Shown: positions 1 through 11,121, counted from the stretch's first letter. The stretch is 64,000 nucleotides of DNA from an uncultured Sphingomonadaceae bacterium (GCA_947499255.1 CANMNF010000002.1:322430-386429), one strand, 5' to 3'. Notes: a model not told the origin generated them from the sequence alone. Made by a program: numbers and translations.

Positions 1-164
1 ACTGCAAGAAAGCCGTAACCCGCAGCTTCAATCACCGGCGCTGGAAGCCAATCGACAAGCAGCGCGCGGGCATGGAACAGTACGACCATCCACGCCGCAA
101 TACCGCGCAATCCCGTTAAAGCATCAAGGCGCGGCGGGCTATTGCCGGGCACAGGCGTGCTCAT
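1..164 (-). CDS. Acyltransferase family 3 protein, N-terminal part only
   Basis: The gene runs off the left edge, so only about 54 N-terminal residues are visible. They contain RLDALTGLRGIAAWMVVLFH, the typical opening of integral-membrane acyltransferase-3 (OafA/YrhL-type) proteins, with the conserved Arg and the His of the first membrane segment. Such proteins O-acylate surface polysaccharides at the inner membrane. The ATG start overlaps the stop of the upstream O-antigen ligase-like gene by ATGA (161-164), so the two are translationally coupled. The fold is clear; the exact polysaccharide substrate is inferred from the neighbours only. Confidence 0.8.
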   Translation of the reverse strand, partial: MSTPVPGNSPPRLDALTGLRGIAAWMVVLFHARALLVDWLPAPVIEAAGYGFLA

Positions 165-1549
165 GCGGGTGCTTTCGCAAATGCTTTGTCCGGCGCAGTA
201 CCAGACTGGCCCGATAAAGCCGCGCGCTTGGCCTCATCCCGGTGCTTGAGATAGCGCTGCATAATAACGCTCAAGGCGATTTGCAGGCCTACCAATTTGA
301 ACATGAAAGGTTGATAGCCAACGCCGATAAACAGCGCGCCGACAAGATACACGATCTGCCCCTGCTGCAACGCCACTGCGAGGCTGCGCCAGCGTTTGTC
401 TTCGGGATCAGTGCTGCCTTTCAGCCGCCGCTGGATCCGCTCCATCTGCCACAATCCCGCAGCATGCAGCCACAGCCACAGGCCAAGACCAACCCAGCCC
501 TGCTCACCCAGCAGTTCAAAATATGCAGAATGGTAGGCGCGGCTTTCTTCGGTGATAGTTTGCGTCTCGACAACCTGCGTACCGCCAACATCATTCACTG
601 CGCGCGTTTCATAAGTGAAGCTATTGCCACGATAGGCGTCAAACCCGCCGCCCATCGGGTTTTGCTTGGCATATTCAAAAGTCCATGCCCACACCTGCAC
701 GCGGGTGGAGGCGGATTGATCGGCGCGAAATTCGGTGATCGTGGCCATACGTTCGGTATAGGAAGCCGGCAAGAAAGGCAGAGCGGCAAACAAAGCAAAT
801 GCGCCAAGCCCCATATAGATAAAGCGATACCGCACACTGCGCAAAAGCACGATGGCCAGCACGGCAATGCACATAAGGCCGGTGCGCGTTTGCGTGCCGA
901 TAGGCACCAGCAATGCAGCAAAGACCAGCGCTCCGCCAAACAGCATCGTATAAGGCGAGCGCGGGAAAATCGTCCCATGCTTTGCCACCCACAAGATCAG
1001 CGGGATGATGGCAATCGCAACGGTGGAAAGCGTGCTGCCTTCATACAGCCCGAAATTGTCCTGCACCAGCGCGACAAGCACGCCATACCCCCCGCCCGAA
1101 AGCGCGGTCTTGATGCCTGCTGAAATGATGATCGAAGCTGCGGAAAGCACCATGATCAAGGCCGCGGCCTCTAGGCGCAATTTGGTGCGCAATGTCAGCG
1201 GCAGGAAAATCGCAAAGACCAGTGATTTCCACACCCAATCCCATTTCGACCAGGCGCTATCGGGAAATTCGGCCAGTATCGTTGTCAGCCCGCACCATAC
1301 CAGCAGCGCGACAAGCAGCCCTTGGCGCAAAGTGAAGCGCGCGCCTTTTTTGCTATCGAGCAATAACCAGCCGCCAAACGCCGCCAGAAACGCCATCAAG
1401 GACAGCTGAAGCTCTGTAATCAGGCCCCAGCCGACCTTTTGCGGAGTGACGATATCGATATAAAGATACATCAGCACCCACAAAAAAGGGCGCTTCAATC
1501 CCATCAACACAACAAGGCCGATAAAGGCGATCAGGAACACATCACGCAT
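161..1549 (-). CDS. O-antigen ligase/Wzy-like polymerase, exosortase A-associated type
   Basis: A polytopic membrane protein of about 462 residues. The N-terminus (MRDVFLIAFIGLVVLMGLKR, then an aromatic YIDIV-x-PQ stretch) is what I know from the 'putative O-glycosylation ligase, exosortase A system-associated' family. A large periplasmic loop with the Wzy_C pattern, including GGGFDAYRGNSF, follows near residues 300-320. The family polymerises or transfers glycans at the periplasmic face of the inner membrane. I chose the ATG at 1549 rather than the upstream in-frame ATG at 1576 because family members begin at MRD and the stop of the preceding small gene overlaps there by 8 nt. It forms a run with the acyltransferase downstream. 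Confidence 0.85.
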   Translation of the reverse strand: MRDVFLIAFIGLVVLMGLKRPFLWVLMYLYIDIVTPQKVGWGLITELQLSLMAFLAAFGGWLLLDSKKGARFTLRQGLLVALLVWCGLTTILAEFPDSAWSKWDWVWKSLVFAIFLPLTLRTKLRLEAAALIMVLSAASIIISAGIKTALSGGGYGVLVALVQDNFGLYEGSTLSTVAIAIIPLILWVAKHGTIFPRSPYTMLFGGALVFAALLVPIGTQTRTGLMCIAVLAIVLLRSVRYRFIYMGLGAFALFAALPFLPASYTERMATITEFRADQSASTRVQVWAWTFEYAKQNPMGGGFDAYRGNSFTYETRAVNDVGGTQVVETQTITEESRAYHSAYFELLGEQGWVGLGLWLWLHAAGLWQMERIQRRLKGSTDPEDKRWRSLAVALQQGQIVYLVGALFIGVGYQPFMFKLVGLQIALSVIMQRYLKHRDEAKRAALSGQSGTAPDKAFAKAPA

Positions 1550-1781
1550 CGCCAGTACCGCCCTGCGTTTTGCCACCTTGCGCTTTGCCGCCCTGCAACT
1601 TGCCCGTGTGCAAATGCTTTTGATTGACCAGCCACGGTTTCACCGGGCCTTTTTCTGTATCCGCTGGCGTATCCCTGTCGCGCTCAGCCGGCTCAACATC
1701 CAGATCATCGCGCGCCAGCATACGCCAGCAGGCAAGCCCGATCAGGCCGTGGGTCAAAAGGATGGCGAAATAATCGATCAT
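1542..1781 (-). CDS. Small membrane protein of unknown function in the polysaccharide run
   Basis: A 79-residue protein with one hydrophobic segment near residues 3-20 (MIDYFAILLTHGLIGLACWR) and a polar tail ending in a Lys/Gly/Gln repeat (KLQGGKAQGGKTQGG). I do not recognise a named family. It starts on the far side of a divergent region shared with the glycosyltransferase at 1857, and its stop overlaps the start of the O-antigen ligase-like gene. That makes it the likely first gene of the minus-strand run. The Shine-Dalgarno signal is weak. The repetitive tail arises from a short tandem nucleotide repeat and may vary between strains. Confidence 0.6.
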   Translation of the reverse strand: MIDYFAILLTHGLIGLACWRMLARDDLDVEPAERDRDTPADTEKGPVKPWLVNQKHLHTGKLQGGKAQGGKTQGGTGDA

Positions 1782-1856
1782 GATAGGCTGCTCTATAGTC
1801 CACTAACGACAAGCCCTAAACGCCGCGTTAAGCAAGATGTGGCAGGAGCCCTCCTC

Positions 1857-3128
1857 ATGACACGCGCGTCCGATCCTACTCCCCCTTTGCGCATTTTGCA
1901 TGTGCTTGATCATTCCTTGCCGATGCATTCCGGCTATGCCTTTCGCACACGCGCGATTTTGAAAGGGCAGGAAGCCGATGGCTTGGTGGTGCATGGGATA
2001 ACCAGCTTGCGGCACACCCACAGCGGACCTGCGGTAGAAAGCTGCGATGGATTGGATTTCGCGCGCACTCCGGGGGAAGCAAGCGGCCCTGCGGTAATCC
2101 GCGAATGGCGCGAAATTGGCGCTTTGGCAGAAGCGATCGTGCAATTTGCAAAAGAATGGCAGCCCGATGTGCTGCACGCCCATTCGCCTGCGCTGTGCGG
2201 CTTGGCAGCGGTTCGCGCTGGCAAAGCGCGTGGAGTGCCTGTCGTCTATGAAATCCGCGCCTTCTGGGAAGATGCCGCGGTTGGCAATGGCACAGGCAGC
2301 CAAGGGTCTATGAAATACAAACTCACCCGCGCTTTGGAAAACCATGTGGTGCAAAACGCCGATCATGTGATGACGATTTGCAAAGGTCTTAAAGGCGATC
2401 TGACCGCGCGCGGTACGTCGCCTGCGAAAATTGGCATAATGCCCAATGGCGTGGATTTGGGCCTGTTTGGCGATCCGCCGCCGCGCGATGATGCGTTGGC
2501 GCGCGAATTGGCGCTGGGTGATGGGCCGGTGATCGGCTTTATCGGCAGCTTTTACGATTATGAAGGGCTGGACGATCTGATCGCCGCGATGCCCGCCTTG
2601 CAAGCGCGCCACAAAGATGCGCGGCTGTTAATGGTCGGCGGTGGTCCGATGGCAGAAAGCTTGCAAGCACAGGCCGCGAGCTCCCCCGCAGCCCTTGCGA
2701 TCCGCTTCGTTGGCCGCGTGCCGCATACTGAAGTGGAGCGGTATTATTCGCTATGTGACATCATGGCCTATCCGCGCAAAGCCAGCCGTTTGACCGATCT
2801 GGTCACCCCGCTGAAACCGCTCGAAGCGATGGCGCAGGGCAAAATCGTTGCCGCTAGCAATGTTGGCGGACACCGTGAGTTAATGACGCATGGCGAAACA
2901 GGCATATTGTTTGCCCCCGATAATCCGGCTGCTTGTGCCGAAGCAATGGCGCAATTGTTCGATGATCGGGCGGGTTGGGACGCATTGAAAGACCGCGCAC
3001 GCGCCCATGTGGCGCGCAATCATGACTGGACCTGCAATGCACGCGATTATCGGGTTGTTTACCAAGACTTGCTAGCCCGCAAAAAAGGCCAGAGCTTTTC
3101 TCCAGCAGCGGAAAAGCAAACGATCTGA
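1857..3128 (+). CDS. Glycosyltransferase family 4, exosortase A-associated type
   Basis: A GT-B glycosyltransferase of 423 residues. Near the N-terminus it carries the block RILHVLDHSLPMHSGYAFRT, which I recognise from the PEP-CTERM/exosortase A-associated glycosyltransferase family. The C-terminal half has the GT4 donor-binding pattern: the GFIGSFYDYEGLDDLI strand, and a LKPLEAMAQGK-x-VAASNVGGHRE segment with the conserved E. It would add a sugar to a lipid-linked repeat unit on the cytoplasmic face. The reading frame is open upstream to 1578, but the ATG at 1857 follows an AGGAG-like site near 1843-1847, and homology starts only after it. It is divergent from the small membrane protein at 1542-1781. 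Confidence 0.85.
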   Translation: MTRASDPTPPLRILHVLDHSLPMHSGYAFRTRAILKGQEADGLVVHGITSLRHTHSGPAVESCDGLDFARTPGEASGPAVIREWREIGALAEAIVQFAKEWQPDVLHAHSPALCGLAAVRAGKARGVPVVYEIRAFWEDAAVGNGTGSQGSMKYKLTRALENHVVQNADHVMTICKGLKGDLTARGTSPAKIGIMPNGVDLGLFGDPPPRDDALARELALGDGPVIGFIGSFYDYEGLDDLIAAMPALQARHKDARLLMVGGGPMAESLQAQAASSPAALAIRFVGRVPHTEVERYYSLCDIMAYPRKASRLTDLVTPLKPLEAMAQGKIVAASNVGGHRELMTHGETGILFAPDNPAACAEAMAQLFDDRAGWDALKDRARAHVARNHDWTCNARDYRVVYQDLLARKKGQSFSPAAEKQTI

Positions 3129-3156
3129 AATGTATTTGAAAGACTAGGACATCACC

Positions 3157-4377
3157 TTGGGACGATCACGCAAATCCAAAATGGCGCAGTTGACTGGCCA
3201 CCCGGCCTTTCCGCTGGTGGTTGCCTTGTGGTTTGCGGTGTTGATCGGGCTGGGCAGTCTGGTTGTGCCAAGCGCGTTGGTTGAACGCGCGGTCGTGGCC
3301 AGCGGATTGCCGCAGCTGATCTCTGCCGCTGCACCGCCTTTGGGGATGACTGCGCGGGGCGGCATCGCTGTGCTGGCCGCATTGGCCGGGGCGGTCATTG
3401 GCCTGCTGCTGGGCCGTCAGGCATACCGCGCCACCCATGCCGACAAACGCACCGTATCGCCCATTAACGCGCATGAAGAGCTGGGCGAAAACGGCCTTGA
3501 TGGCGCGCAGGAACCTGCCCTGGAGCCGGGCGATCTGGCAGAAGAGCTTGAAGACAAGCTGGCCGATGACGCCGATGAGCAAAGCTGGGATACGGCATGG
3601 ATTGACCATGAAGAACAGCTCGAGCCGGAAGCCGAAATCGCGCCTGAGCCTGAGCCTCAAATCGAAGCCAAGCCTGCACCTGAAGCCGAAGAAGACATCG
3701 CGCAACTGAGCGAAGCACCGCCAATTGCCGCCGACGAGCAAGAAGCAGAGCCTGGGTACGAACCTACACCTGCTCCCCCCGCGCTTGACGATCTTTCGCT
3801 GATGCAGCTTGCCCAGCGTTTGCAAGGTGCCATTGAAGAACGGCGCAAGCGCCACACCGAACAGCCTGCGTCAGCCGCGCCAACTCCTGTGCCATCCCCT
3901 GCGTCAATGCCACCAACAAGCGCGGCGCCTGCGTCAGAGGAGCCTAATGCGCCCACCGAGACCCAATCCCCCGCACCAACTGATCATGAACCGCGCGATG
4001 AGCCCAAAGCCGAAACCGTGCCGCACCTGGCAGCCAAGCCTTTTGTCGTAACTGATGAGTTGATCGCTGAAGATGGCGCAGCATCGGGCGGCGATGAAGC
4101 CGCTTTGGGCGAAAGTTACAGCTCACTTCTGGCCATGACCGCGTCTGTCCGCGCTTTACCTGATACGCTGGTGCCGCCTGATGTGCTGGAAACACAAGGT
4201 GACGCTATTGACGCTAAGCCACAGGATCACTCCGAACCTGCCGGCACGCTGGCTACGCTTGATCGCGCCGGACAAAAACACCTTCAGGAAAAAGCGCCTG
4301 ACCGCAATGTCGATCCGCAAGAGCAGGCTTTGCGCGATGCGCTGATGAACCTGAACCAGTTTAGCAAGCATAAGTAA
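3157..4377 (+). CDS. Membrane-anchored acidic/proline-rich protein, unknown function
   Basis: A 406-residue protein that I do not recognise. Two hydrophobic segments lie at about residues 18-40 and 66-88, the second with glycine-rich GLLLG. A long hydrophilic region follows, dominated by Glu, Pro and Ala (many E-P and PAP steps), then a helical stretch LSLMQLAQRLQGAIEERRKR near residues 212-232, and a basic C-terminus. The start is a TTG at 3157 preceded by AGGA near 3146; an in-frame ATG at 3181 is the alternative. The composition suggests an inner-membrane protein with a disordered cytoplasmic or periplasmic arm. It sits 28 nt after the glycosyltransferase and is probably co-transcribed with it. 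Confidence 0.65.
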   Translation: MGRSRKSKMAQLTGHPAFPLVVALWFAVLIGLGSLVVPSALVERAVVASGLPQLISAAAPPLGMTARGGIAVLAALAGAVIGLLLGRQAYRATHADKRTVSPINAHEELGENGLDGAQEPALEPGDLAEELEDKLADDADEQSWDTAWIDHEEQLEPEAEIAPEPEPQIEAKPAPEAEEDIAQLSEAPPIAADEQEAEPGYEPTPAPPALDDLSLMQLAQRLQGAIEERRKRHTEQPASAAPTPVPSPASMPPTSAAPASEEPNAPTETQSPAPTDHEPRDEPKAETVPHLAAKPFVVTDELIAEDGAASGGDEAALGESYSSLLAMTASVRALPDTLVPPDVLETQGDAIDAKPQDHSEPAGTLATLDRAGQKHLQEKAPDRNVDPQEQALRDALMNLNQFSKHK

Positions 4378-4569
4378 GCACTTTCGCTCAGCAAAGGTCA
4401 GCCCGGCCGTTCCGGGCGCGCGTGCTGCGCCTGACCGTAACGGCTCCAAAACCTACAGACCTTAGGGCAGTTGGGTATGGAAATGCGCCTTCCAGCCTTG
4501 CAAAAATTGCTTCGTGTCGCCATTGGGTTCCCTCGCGACATTTTCGGGCACCACAAAGGCCGTGTGAGT

Positions 4570-4607
4570 CGCGTTTCGTTACCGCCGCAACCGGTGAACG
4601 AAGCGCG
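4570..4607 (+). promoter_or_regulatory. Long hairpin in the gltB leader
   Basis: An inverted repeat of 11 nt (arms 4570-4580 and 4597-4607, one G-U pair) encloses a 16-nt loop and lies about 54 nt before the gltB start codon. A shorter GC hairpin with 6-bp arms is at 4401-4417, just after the preceding gene, but has no T-run. The 283-nt region 4378-4660 holds no supported gene, and its size and structure suggest a regulated 5' leader for gltBD. The mechanism is unknown. Confidence 0.35.
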
Positions 4608-4660
4608 CCCTGCCAGTGGTGACCAGCGGGCCATAAGCCCACAACGAGGAAGGTTTAAGA

Positions 4661-7600
4661 TTGACCGAGTATCCCCGTCCCCAGGGTCTGTACGATCCGC
4701 GTAATGAACACGATAATTGCGGTGTAGGTTTTGTAGCGCACATTAAAGGCGAGAAATCGCACGATATCGTCACGCAAGCGTTACAGATTCTTGAAAATAT
4801 CGATCATCGCGGCGCTGTGGGCGCGGATCCGTTATTGGGTGATGGCGCAGGGATTTTGATGCAGATCCCCGATGCGCTGTATCGCAAATGGGCGGATGCT
4901 GAAGGTCTGACTTTGCCGCCTGCGGGCGATTATGCGGTCGCCATGTGCTTTATGCCGCAAGATAATGCGGCGCGCGATTTCATCACGCAGCAATTTGAAA
5001 AGTTCATCGCCAAAGAAGGTCAGCAGCTGATCGGTTGGCGCGATGTGCCCACCACGCAAGCAGGCTTGGGCAAAGCGGTACTGGAAAGCATGCCGGTCAT
5101 CCGCCAGTGCTTCATCGCGCGCGGGGCCAATTGCGCCGATCAGGATGCGTTTGAACGCAAGCTCATCGTGATCCGCAAGCAGACGCAAAATCCCTTGTCG
5201 GATCTGGCCAAGAAGCATGATCTGCCCGGCCTTGAAAAGCTGTATATGCCCAGCTTCTCCAGCCGCACGGTGGTTTATAAAGGTCTGCTGCTGGCAACGC
5301 AGGTGGGCAGTTTTTACGATGATCTGCGCGATCCAGATTGCACCAGTGCGCTGGGCCTTGTGCACCAACGCTTCTCCACCAACACCTTCCCCAGCTGGCG
5401 TTTGGCACAGCCTTTCCGCCTGATTGCGCATAATGGCGAGATCAACACGGTGCGCGGCAATGTGAACTGGATGAATGCGCGCCGCCGCACGATGGAAAGC
5501 GATCTGCTGGGCGCTGATCTGGACAAATTGTGGCCGGTTGTGCCGCATGGCCAATCAGACACTGCCTGCCTTGATAATGCGCTCGAATTGCTATTGCTTG
5601 GTGGATACAGCCTTGCGCATGCGATGATGATGCTGATCCCAGAGGCATGGGCGCGCGATCCATTGATCGATCCTGCGCGCAAGGCATTTTATGAATATCA
5701 CGCGGCTTTGATGGAGCCATGGGATGGCCCGGCGGCGGTTGCTTTTACCGATGGCCGTCAAATCGCCGCTACATTGGATCGCAATGGTCTGCGCCCGGCG
5801 CGTTTCTGCGTTACCAAAGACGATATCGTATGCCTTGCATCGGAAAGCGGCGTGCTGCCTTTCGCCGAAGAAGACATCACCCGCAAATGGCGTTTGCAGC
5901 CCGGCAAAATGCTCCTCATTGATCTGGAGCAAGGCCGCATTGTCGAAGATGCTGAACTCAAAGCCGAATTGGCCGCAGCCGAGCCTTATGCCGATTGGCT
6001 GGAGCAGGCTCAGTATAAGCTGAAAGATCTTGAATGGATCGAAACGGATAGCGATGCGGTGCGCGAGGATGAGATTTCCTTGCTGCAAAAACAGCAGGCC
6101 TTTGGTTACACGCAGGAAGACATTGCGCGCTTCTTGGAGCCGATGGCTGTGAACGGCGATGATCCGCTCGGCTCTATGGGCACTGATACACCCATTGCGG
6201 TGCTGAGTGAAAAGAGCCGCCTGCTCTACGATTATTTCAAGCAGAACTTTGCGCAGGTCACCAACCCGCCGATCGATCCTATCCGGGAAGAGCTGGTGAT
6301 GAGCCTGCTATCCATGATCGGGCCGCGTCCCAATCTGCTGGGCCAGGAGGCGGGCACGCATAAACGGCTTGAGATTGATCAACCGATCCTGACCAATCGC
6401 GAAATTGAGAAAATCCGCTCGGTTGAAAGCAGCCTTGATGGCGCGTTTCGTACAGAGACGATTGATATCACCTGGGATGCTGAAACGGGCGCTGAAGGCC
6501 TGGAAATGGCGATCAAGGAAATGTGCTGGGCTGCCACCGAAGCGGTGTTGCAGGACAAGAACATTCTGATCCTATCAGACCGTGCGCAAAATGCAGAGCG
6601 CATTCCGATGCCTGCATTGCTGGCAACCTCTGCGGTGCATCATCATCTGGTGCGACAGGGCTTGCGTATGCAAACCGGGCTTGTGGTGGAAACCGGCGAA
6701 GCGCGCGAAGTGCAGCATTTCTGTGTGCTTGCAGGCTATGGCGCAGAAGCGATTAATCCGTATCTCGCTTTTGAAACGCTGGAAGAAATCCGGTGCAACA
6801 AATATCCTGATCTTGAACCGCGCGAAGTGCGCCGCAACTATATCAAGGCGGTGGGCAAAGGCATTCAGAAGGTCATGTCCAAAATGGGCATCTCGACCTA
6901 TCAGTCTTATTGCGGCGCGCAGATTTTTGATGCGGTTGGCCTGTCATCCGATTTCATTGATCGGTATTTCACCGGTACAGCCACCACCATTGAAGGCATC
7001 AATCTCGAAGAGGTTGGGCACGAATCGGTACGCCGCCACGCGGCCGCCTATGGTGACAACCCGATTTACAAAAACATGCTCGATGTGGGCGGCATCTATC
7101 AATATCGCCTGCGCGGCGAAGATCATGCCTGGACGCCGACCAATGTCGCTGATCTGCAACATGCTGTGCGCGGCAATATGCCCGATTCCTACAAGGAATT
7201 CGCCAAGAGCGTGAATGAACAATCCGAACGGTTGTTGACCATTCGCGGGCTGATGCAATTGAAGCCTGCAAATGATCCGCTGGATATCGATGACGTGGAA
7301 TCAGTTGAAGACATCGTCAAACGCTTCAGCACCGGCGCGATGAGCTTTGGCTCGATCAGCCATGAAGCGCACTCAACGCTTGCGATCGCGATGAACCGTA
7401 TGGGTGGCCGCTCCAACACTGGCGAAGGGGGCGAAGAACCGTTCCGCTTTGTGCCAATGGAAAATGGCGATTCGATGCGCAGCCGGATCAAGCAGGTGGC
7501 CTCTGGCCGCTTCGGCGTGACGACGGAATATCTGGTCAATGCCGACGATATCCAGATCAAGATGGCGCAAGGCGCAAAGCCGGGCGAAGGCGGTCAGCTG

Positions 7601-9304
7601 CCCGGCCACAAAGTCGATAAGCGGATCGGCAAAGTGCGCCACTCAACGCCGGGCGTGGGCCTGATTTCGCCGCCCCCGCATCACGATATCTACTCGATTG
7701 AAGATCTCGCCCAGCTGATTCACGATCTCAAGAACGTGAACCCGGTGGCGCGTGTTTCGGTTAAGCTGGTGTCCGAAGTGGGCGTGGGCACGGTGGCCGC
7801 TGGCGTATCCAAAGCGCGCGCGGATCATGTGACGATTTCAGGCTATGAAGGCGGAACGGGCGCATCGCCTCTCACTTCGCTGACCCATGCGGGTTCTCCG
7901 TGGGAAATCGGCCTTGCCGAAACGCAGCAAACGCTGCTCCTCAACGATCTGCGCAGCCGCATTGCGGTGCAGGTTGATGGCGGATTGCGCACAGGCCGCG
8001 ATGTCGCGATTGGCGCTTTGCTGGGTGCAGATGAGTTCGGCTTTGCCACCGCGCCATTGATTGCAGCGGGCTGCATCATGATGCGCAAGTGTCACCTGAA
8101 CACCTGCCCGGTTGGCGTTGCCACGCAAAATCCTGAATTGCGCAAACGCTTTGTCGGGACGCCGGAACACGTCATCAATTACTTCTTCTTCGTTGCTGAG
8201 GAACTGCGCGCCATTATGGCCGAAATGGGCTTCCGCACCGTGCAGGAAATGGTTGGCCGCGTGGATCGGATCGATATGAACCGCGCGATCAAGCATTGGA
8301 AAGCGGACGGGGTGGATCTGTCCAAGCTGTTGCATCAGGTCGAAGTGCCAAAGGGCAAAGAACTGTTTCATACCGAAACCCAAGATCACGGGCTGGAAAA
8401 TGCTCTGGATGTTGAGCTGATGCAGGCGGCGAAACCCGCCGTTGAACATGGCGAAAATCTGGTGCTCGATTTCCCGATCCGCAATGTGAACCGCACCGTT
8501 GGCACAATGCTGTCTGGCGATATTGCCAAAAGGTATGGCCATGCGGGCCTTAAAACGGATCAATTGCGCATCAATTTCACTGGCGTGGCGGGACAAAGCT
8601 TTGCCGCGTGGCTGGTCCATGGGGTCACGCTCGATCTGGTGGGTGATGCCAATGATTATGTTGGCAAAGGCCTTTCGGGTGGCCGCGTTATCGTGCGTCA
8701 GCCCGATATGGTGGGCCGCGATCCGCTCGACAATATTATCGTTGGCAACACCGTTCTATATGGCGCGATTGCGGGCGAGGCGTATTTCGGCGGCGTTGCG
8801 GGTGAACGGTTCGCAGTGCGCAATTCGGGCGCCATCGCGGTGGTCGAAGGCACAGGCGATCATGGCTGCGAATATATGACCGGCGGCGTGGTATGCGTGT
8901 TGGGCCAGACCGGGCGCAATTTTGCAGCCGGTATGAGCGGCGGCATCGCTTATGTTTATGATCCCGATGGCACGTTCAAGGATCGCTGCAATCTGGCACA
9001 AGTCGATTTGCAGGACATCATCGCAGAGCCAAGCGAAGAAGACGGCACAGGCCGTCCGGCACAGCGCAGCAGCAATGTCGAAGATTTCGGCATGGGCGAT
9101 CCGCTCTATCACGATGCGCAGAGGCTGCGCATTCTGCTCGAACGGCACAAGCTGCACACCGGTTCTGCCAGAGCGGGCGCGTTGCTCGATGATTTCGACA
9201 CGGCGCTGGGCCAGTTCGTGAAAGTGATGCCGAAAGATTATGCCCGCGCTCTGAAACAGCTCGAAGCTGAACGTCAGGATGCGGAAATGGTCGCGGCACA
9301 ATAA
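4661..9304 (+). CDS. gltB: Glutamate synthase (NADPH) large subunit
   Basis: A 1547-residue protein, normal for the alpha subunit. With GltD it makes two glutamates from 2-oxoglutarate and glutamine. After a short propeptide the class II glutaminase nucleophile is Cys20 in HDNCGVGF. Next come the central domain, the FMN-binding synthase domain ([30 protein letters not shown]-like region near residue 930) and the C-terminal GXGXG beta-helix. The [3Fe-4S] cysteines are visible as C1138, C1144 and C1149 (C-x5-C-x4-C). The start codon is TTG at 4661, preceded by the strong site GAGGAAGG at 4646-4653. gltD follows 114 nt downstream. Confidence 0.98.
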   Translation: MTEYPRPQGLYDPRNEHDNCGVGFVAHIKGEKSHDIVTQALQILENIDHRGAVGADPLLGDGAGILMQIPDALYRKWADAEGLTLPPAGDYAVAMCFMPQDNAARDFITQQFEKFIAKEGQQLIGWRDVPTTQAGLGKAVLESMPVIRQCFIARGANCADQDAFERKLIVIRKQTQNPLSDLAKKHDLPGLEKLYMPSFSSRTVVYKGLLLATQVGSFYDDLRDPDCTSALGLVHQRFSTNTFPSWRLAQPFRLIAHNGEINTVRGNVNWMNARRRTMESDLLGADLDKLWPVVPHGQSDTACLDNALELLLLGGYSLAHAMMMLIPEAWARDPLIDPARKAFYEYHAALMEPWDGPAAVAFTDGRQIAATLDRNGLRPARFCVTKDDIVCLASESGVLPFAEEDITRKWRLQPGKMLLIDLEQGRIVEDAELKAELAAAEPYADWLEQAQYKLKDLEWIETDSDAVREDEISLLQKQQAFGYTQEDIARFLEPMAVNGDDPLGSMGTDTPIAVLSEKSRLLYDYFKQNFAQVTNPPIDPIREELVMSLLSMIGPRPNLLGQEAGTHKRLEIDQPILTNREIEKIRSVESSLDGAFRTETIDITWDAETGAEGLEMAIKEMCWAATEAVLQDKNILILSDRAQNAERIPMPALLATSAVHHHLVRQGLRMQTGLVVETGEAREVQHFCVLAGYGAEAINPYLAFETLEEIRCNKYPDLEPREVRRNYIKAVGKGIQKVMSKMGISTYQSYCGAQIFDAVGLSSDFIDRYFTGTATTIEGINLEEVGHESVRRHAAAYGDNPIYKNMLDVGGIYQYRLRGEDHAWTPTNVADLQHAVRGNMPDSYKEFAKSVNEQSERLLTIRGLMQLKPANDPLDIDDVESVEDIVKRFSTGAMSFGSISHEAHSTLAIAMNRMGGRSNTGEGGEEPFRFVPMENGDSMRSRIKQVASGRFGVTTEYLVNADDIQIKMAQGAKPGEGGQLPGHKVDKRIGKVRHSTPGVGLISPPPHHDIYSIEDLAQLIHDLKNVNPVARVSVKLVSEVGVGTVAAGVSKARADHVTISGYEGGTGASPLTSLTHAGSPWEIGLAETQQTLLLNDLRSRIAVQVDGGLRTGRDVAIGALLGADEFGFATAPLIAAGCIMMRKCHLNTCPVGVATQNPELRKRFVGTPEHVINYFFFVAEELRAIMAEMGFRTVQEMVGRVDRIDMNRAIKHWKADGVDLSKLLHQVEVPKGKELFHTETQDHGLENALDVELMQAAKPAVEHGENLVLDFPIRNVNRTVGTMLSGDIAKRYGHAGLKTDQLRINFTGVAGQSFAAWLVHGVTLDLVGDANDYVGKGLSGGRVIVRQPDMVGRDPLDNIIVGNTVLYGAIAGEAYFGGVAGERFAVRNSGAIAVVEGTGDHGCEYMTGGVVCVLGQTGRNFAAGMSGGIAYVYDPDGTFKDRCNLAQVDLQDIIAEPSEEDGTGRPAQRSSNVEDFGMGDPLYHDAQRLRILLERHKLHTGSARAGALLDDFDTALGQFVKVMPKDYARALKQLEAERQDAEMVAAQ

Positions 9305-9313
9305 CAGGCAATC

Positions 9314-9392
9314 CGTTATCGCGGCAGGGCAAGGCCGCGCGGCAAACCAATTGCGCCGCGCCAACCAACACCTCGCCAACCCCGCGATAACG
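9314..9392 (+). repeat. Inverted repeat spanning the gltB-gltD intergenic region
   Basis: A perfect 11-nt inverted repeat (arms 9314-9324 and 9382-9392, CGTTATCGCGG and its complement) brackets most of the 114-nt gap between gltB and gltD. The 57-nt interior is itself GC-rich and can fold again. The element could set the relative amounts of the two subunits by RNA processing or partial termination. It has no T-run, so it is not a classical terminator. Confidence 0.5.
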
Positions 9393-9418
9393 CCATTTGA
9401 TGATTAGGATTGAAGACG

Positions 9419-10855
9419 ATGGGCAAGGAAACCGGATTTCTCGAAGTAGATCGCGAAGAGCGTACCTATGACGATCCCAAAGAGCGGCTGAAGCATTATA
9501 AAGAGTTTGTCATTTCGCCCAGCGATGACAAGCTCAAGCTGCAGGCATCGCGCTGCATGAATTGCGGCATTCCGTATTGTCACACTGGTTGCCCGGTGAA
9601 CAACATCATCCCGGACTGGAACCACCTTGTGTATGAAGGTGATTGGAAAAATGCGCTCGAAGTGCTGCATTCCACCAACAACTTCCCTGAATTTACCGGC
9701 CGCATCTGCCCTGCACCATGCGAAGCCAGCTGCACGCTGAACATCACCGATCAGCCTGTCACAATCAAAAGCATCGAATGCGCGATTGTGGATCGCGGAT
9801 GGAAAGAAGGCTGGATCCACCCGCAAGTGCCCGAAGAAAAGACCGGCAAAAGCGTGGCCGTGGTCGGCTCTGGCCCGGCTGGCATGGCTTGCGCGCAGCA
9901 ATTGGCGCGCGCTGGCCATTCGGTGACCTTGTTTGAAAAGAACGATCGGATCGGCGGTTTGCTGCGTTATGGCATCCCCGATTTCAAAATGGAAAAGACG
10001 CTGATCAATCGCCGCGCGCTCCAGATGGAGGGCGAAGGTGTGACATTGAAAACCAGCACCGAAGTGGGCGTTGATGTGTCAATCAAATCGCTCAAGGAAA
10101 ATTTTGATGCCGTGGTGCTTTCAGGCGGGGCAGAAGATGCCCGTCCATTGCAAATTCCGGGCGCAGAAATGCCCGGCGTGCGCCTCGCGATGGAATTCCT
10201 GACGCAGCAAAACAAGCGCAATGCCGGCGACAATGAAGAACGCGCGGCACCGCGCGGCACGTTGACGGCAACGGGCAAGGATGTGATCGTGATTGGCGGC
10301 GGGGACACCGGCTCTGACTGTGTGGGCACATCCAACCGGCAAGGCGCAAAAAGCGTGACCCAGCTGGAGATCATGCCACAACCCCCTGAACATGAAGATA
10401 AATTGCTCACCTGGCCCGATTGGCCGGTGAAAATGCGCACTTCTTCCAGCCATGAAGAAGGCGCAGCGCGGGACTGGTCTGTGCTGACCAAGGAAGTGGT
10501 GAGCGAAGATGGCAAAGTCACCGGCCTGAAATGCGCGCGCATTGAATGGGAAGGCCGCTCGTTCAAGGAAGTGGAAGGCAGTGAATTCACGCTGCCCGCT
10601 GATTTGATCCTGCTCGCGATGGGCTTTGTTGGCCCGCACAAGCCCGGCATGATCGAGCAATCGCAGGTCGAATTGACCGAACGCGGCAATGTTGCTGCCA
10701 ATGAACAGGATTATCAGACCAGCGATCCGCAAATATGGGCTTGCGGCGATATGCGCCGTGGCCAGTCGCTGGTGGTCTGGGCCATCCGCGAAGGCCGCCA
10801 AGCCGCGCGCGCAGTGGACGAGGCTCTGATGGGGGTTAGCGAGCTGCCGCGTTAA
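9419..10855 (+). CDS. gltD: Glutamate synthase (NADPH) small subunit
   Basis: A 478-residue FAD/NADPH oxidoreductase subunit that passes electrons from NADPH to GltB. The N-terminal cysteine cluster [17 protein letters not shown] binds Fe-S centres, with further Cys in [12 protein letters not shown]. The FAD dinucleotide fold [21 protein letters not shown] lies near residue 145, and the NADPH fold [15 protein letters not shown] near residue 290. I chose the ATG at 9419 over the in-frame TTG at 9410 because MGKETGFLE matches the usual start and AGGA at 9406-9409 is 9 nt upstream. It forms an operon with gltB. Confidence 0.97.
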   Translation: MGKETGFLEVDREERTYDDPKERLKHYKEFVISPSDDKLKLQASRCMNCGIPYCHTGCPVNNIIPDWNHLVYEGDWKNALEVLHSTNNFPEFTGRICPAPCEASCTLNITDQPVTIKSIECAIVDRGWKEGWIHPQVPEEKTGKSVAVVGSGPAGMACAQQLARAGHSVTLFEKNDRIGGLLRYGIPDFKMEKTLINRRALQMEGEGVTLKTSTEVGVDVSIKSLKENFDAVVLSGGAEDARPLQIPGAEMPGVRLAMEFLTQQNKRNAGDNEERAAPRGTLTATGKDVIVIGGGDTGSDCVGTSNRQGAKSVTQLEIMPQPPEHEDKLLTWPDWPVKMRTSSSHEEGAARDWSVLTKEVVSEDGKVTGLKCARIEWEGRSFKEVEGSEFTLPADLILLAMGFVGPHKPGMIEQSQVELTERGNVAANEQDYQTSDPQIWACGDMRRGQSLVVWAIREGRQAARAVDEALMGVSELPR

Positions 10856-11065
10856 GCGCTGCTCACGCCCCTACAGGCTGCCCTCCCCAAGATAATCCGC
10901 GCATGCCATCATCCCATGCATGTCGCCCGCGCGTCGCATCGCGTCGCGGGTTTGTAGCACGTGCCTGTAAGGACTCTCGGGCGTCTTTTGCGGTCATAAT
11001 GCTGTCCTACATCGCTATCACTGCCTAAGCATAGCGAGGCTGTTTGACACGGTAAGCAGAGCTGG

Positions 11066-11093
11066 CTTTGCGGCTTTGGGTAAACCGCAAAAG
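11066..11093 (-). terminator. Possible hairpin terminator after ung
   Basis: Arms CTTTGCGGCTTT and AAACCGCAAAAG pair with one bulged base around a 4-nt loop. It lies about 30 nt beyond the ung stop codon, in the 266-nt gene-free region 10856-11121 between gltD and ung. A clear T-run is lacking on either strand, so its role is uncertain. I see nothing else supportable in that gap. Confidence 0.3.
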
Positions 11094-11121
11094 TTTGCCT
11101 CTAGGACTGTGTCCAACGTGT

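Noticed and set aside
1578-1856. N-terminal extension of the glycosyltransferase
   Set aside because: The frame is open but covers the divergent small membrane protein gene; homology and the ribosome binding site begin at 1857.
4471-4704. 77-codon frame upstream of and into gltB
   Set aside because: It overlaps the gltB ribosome binding site and start, and its Arg/Pro-rich product has no recognisable pattern.
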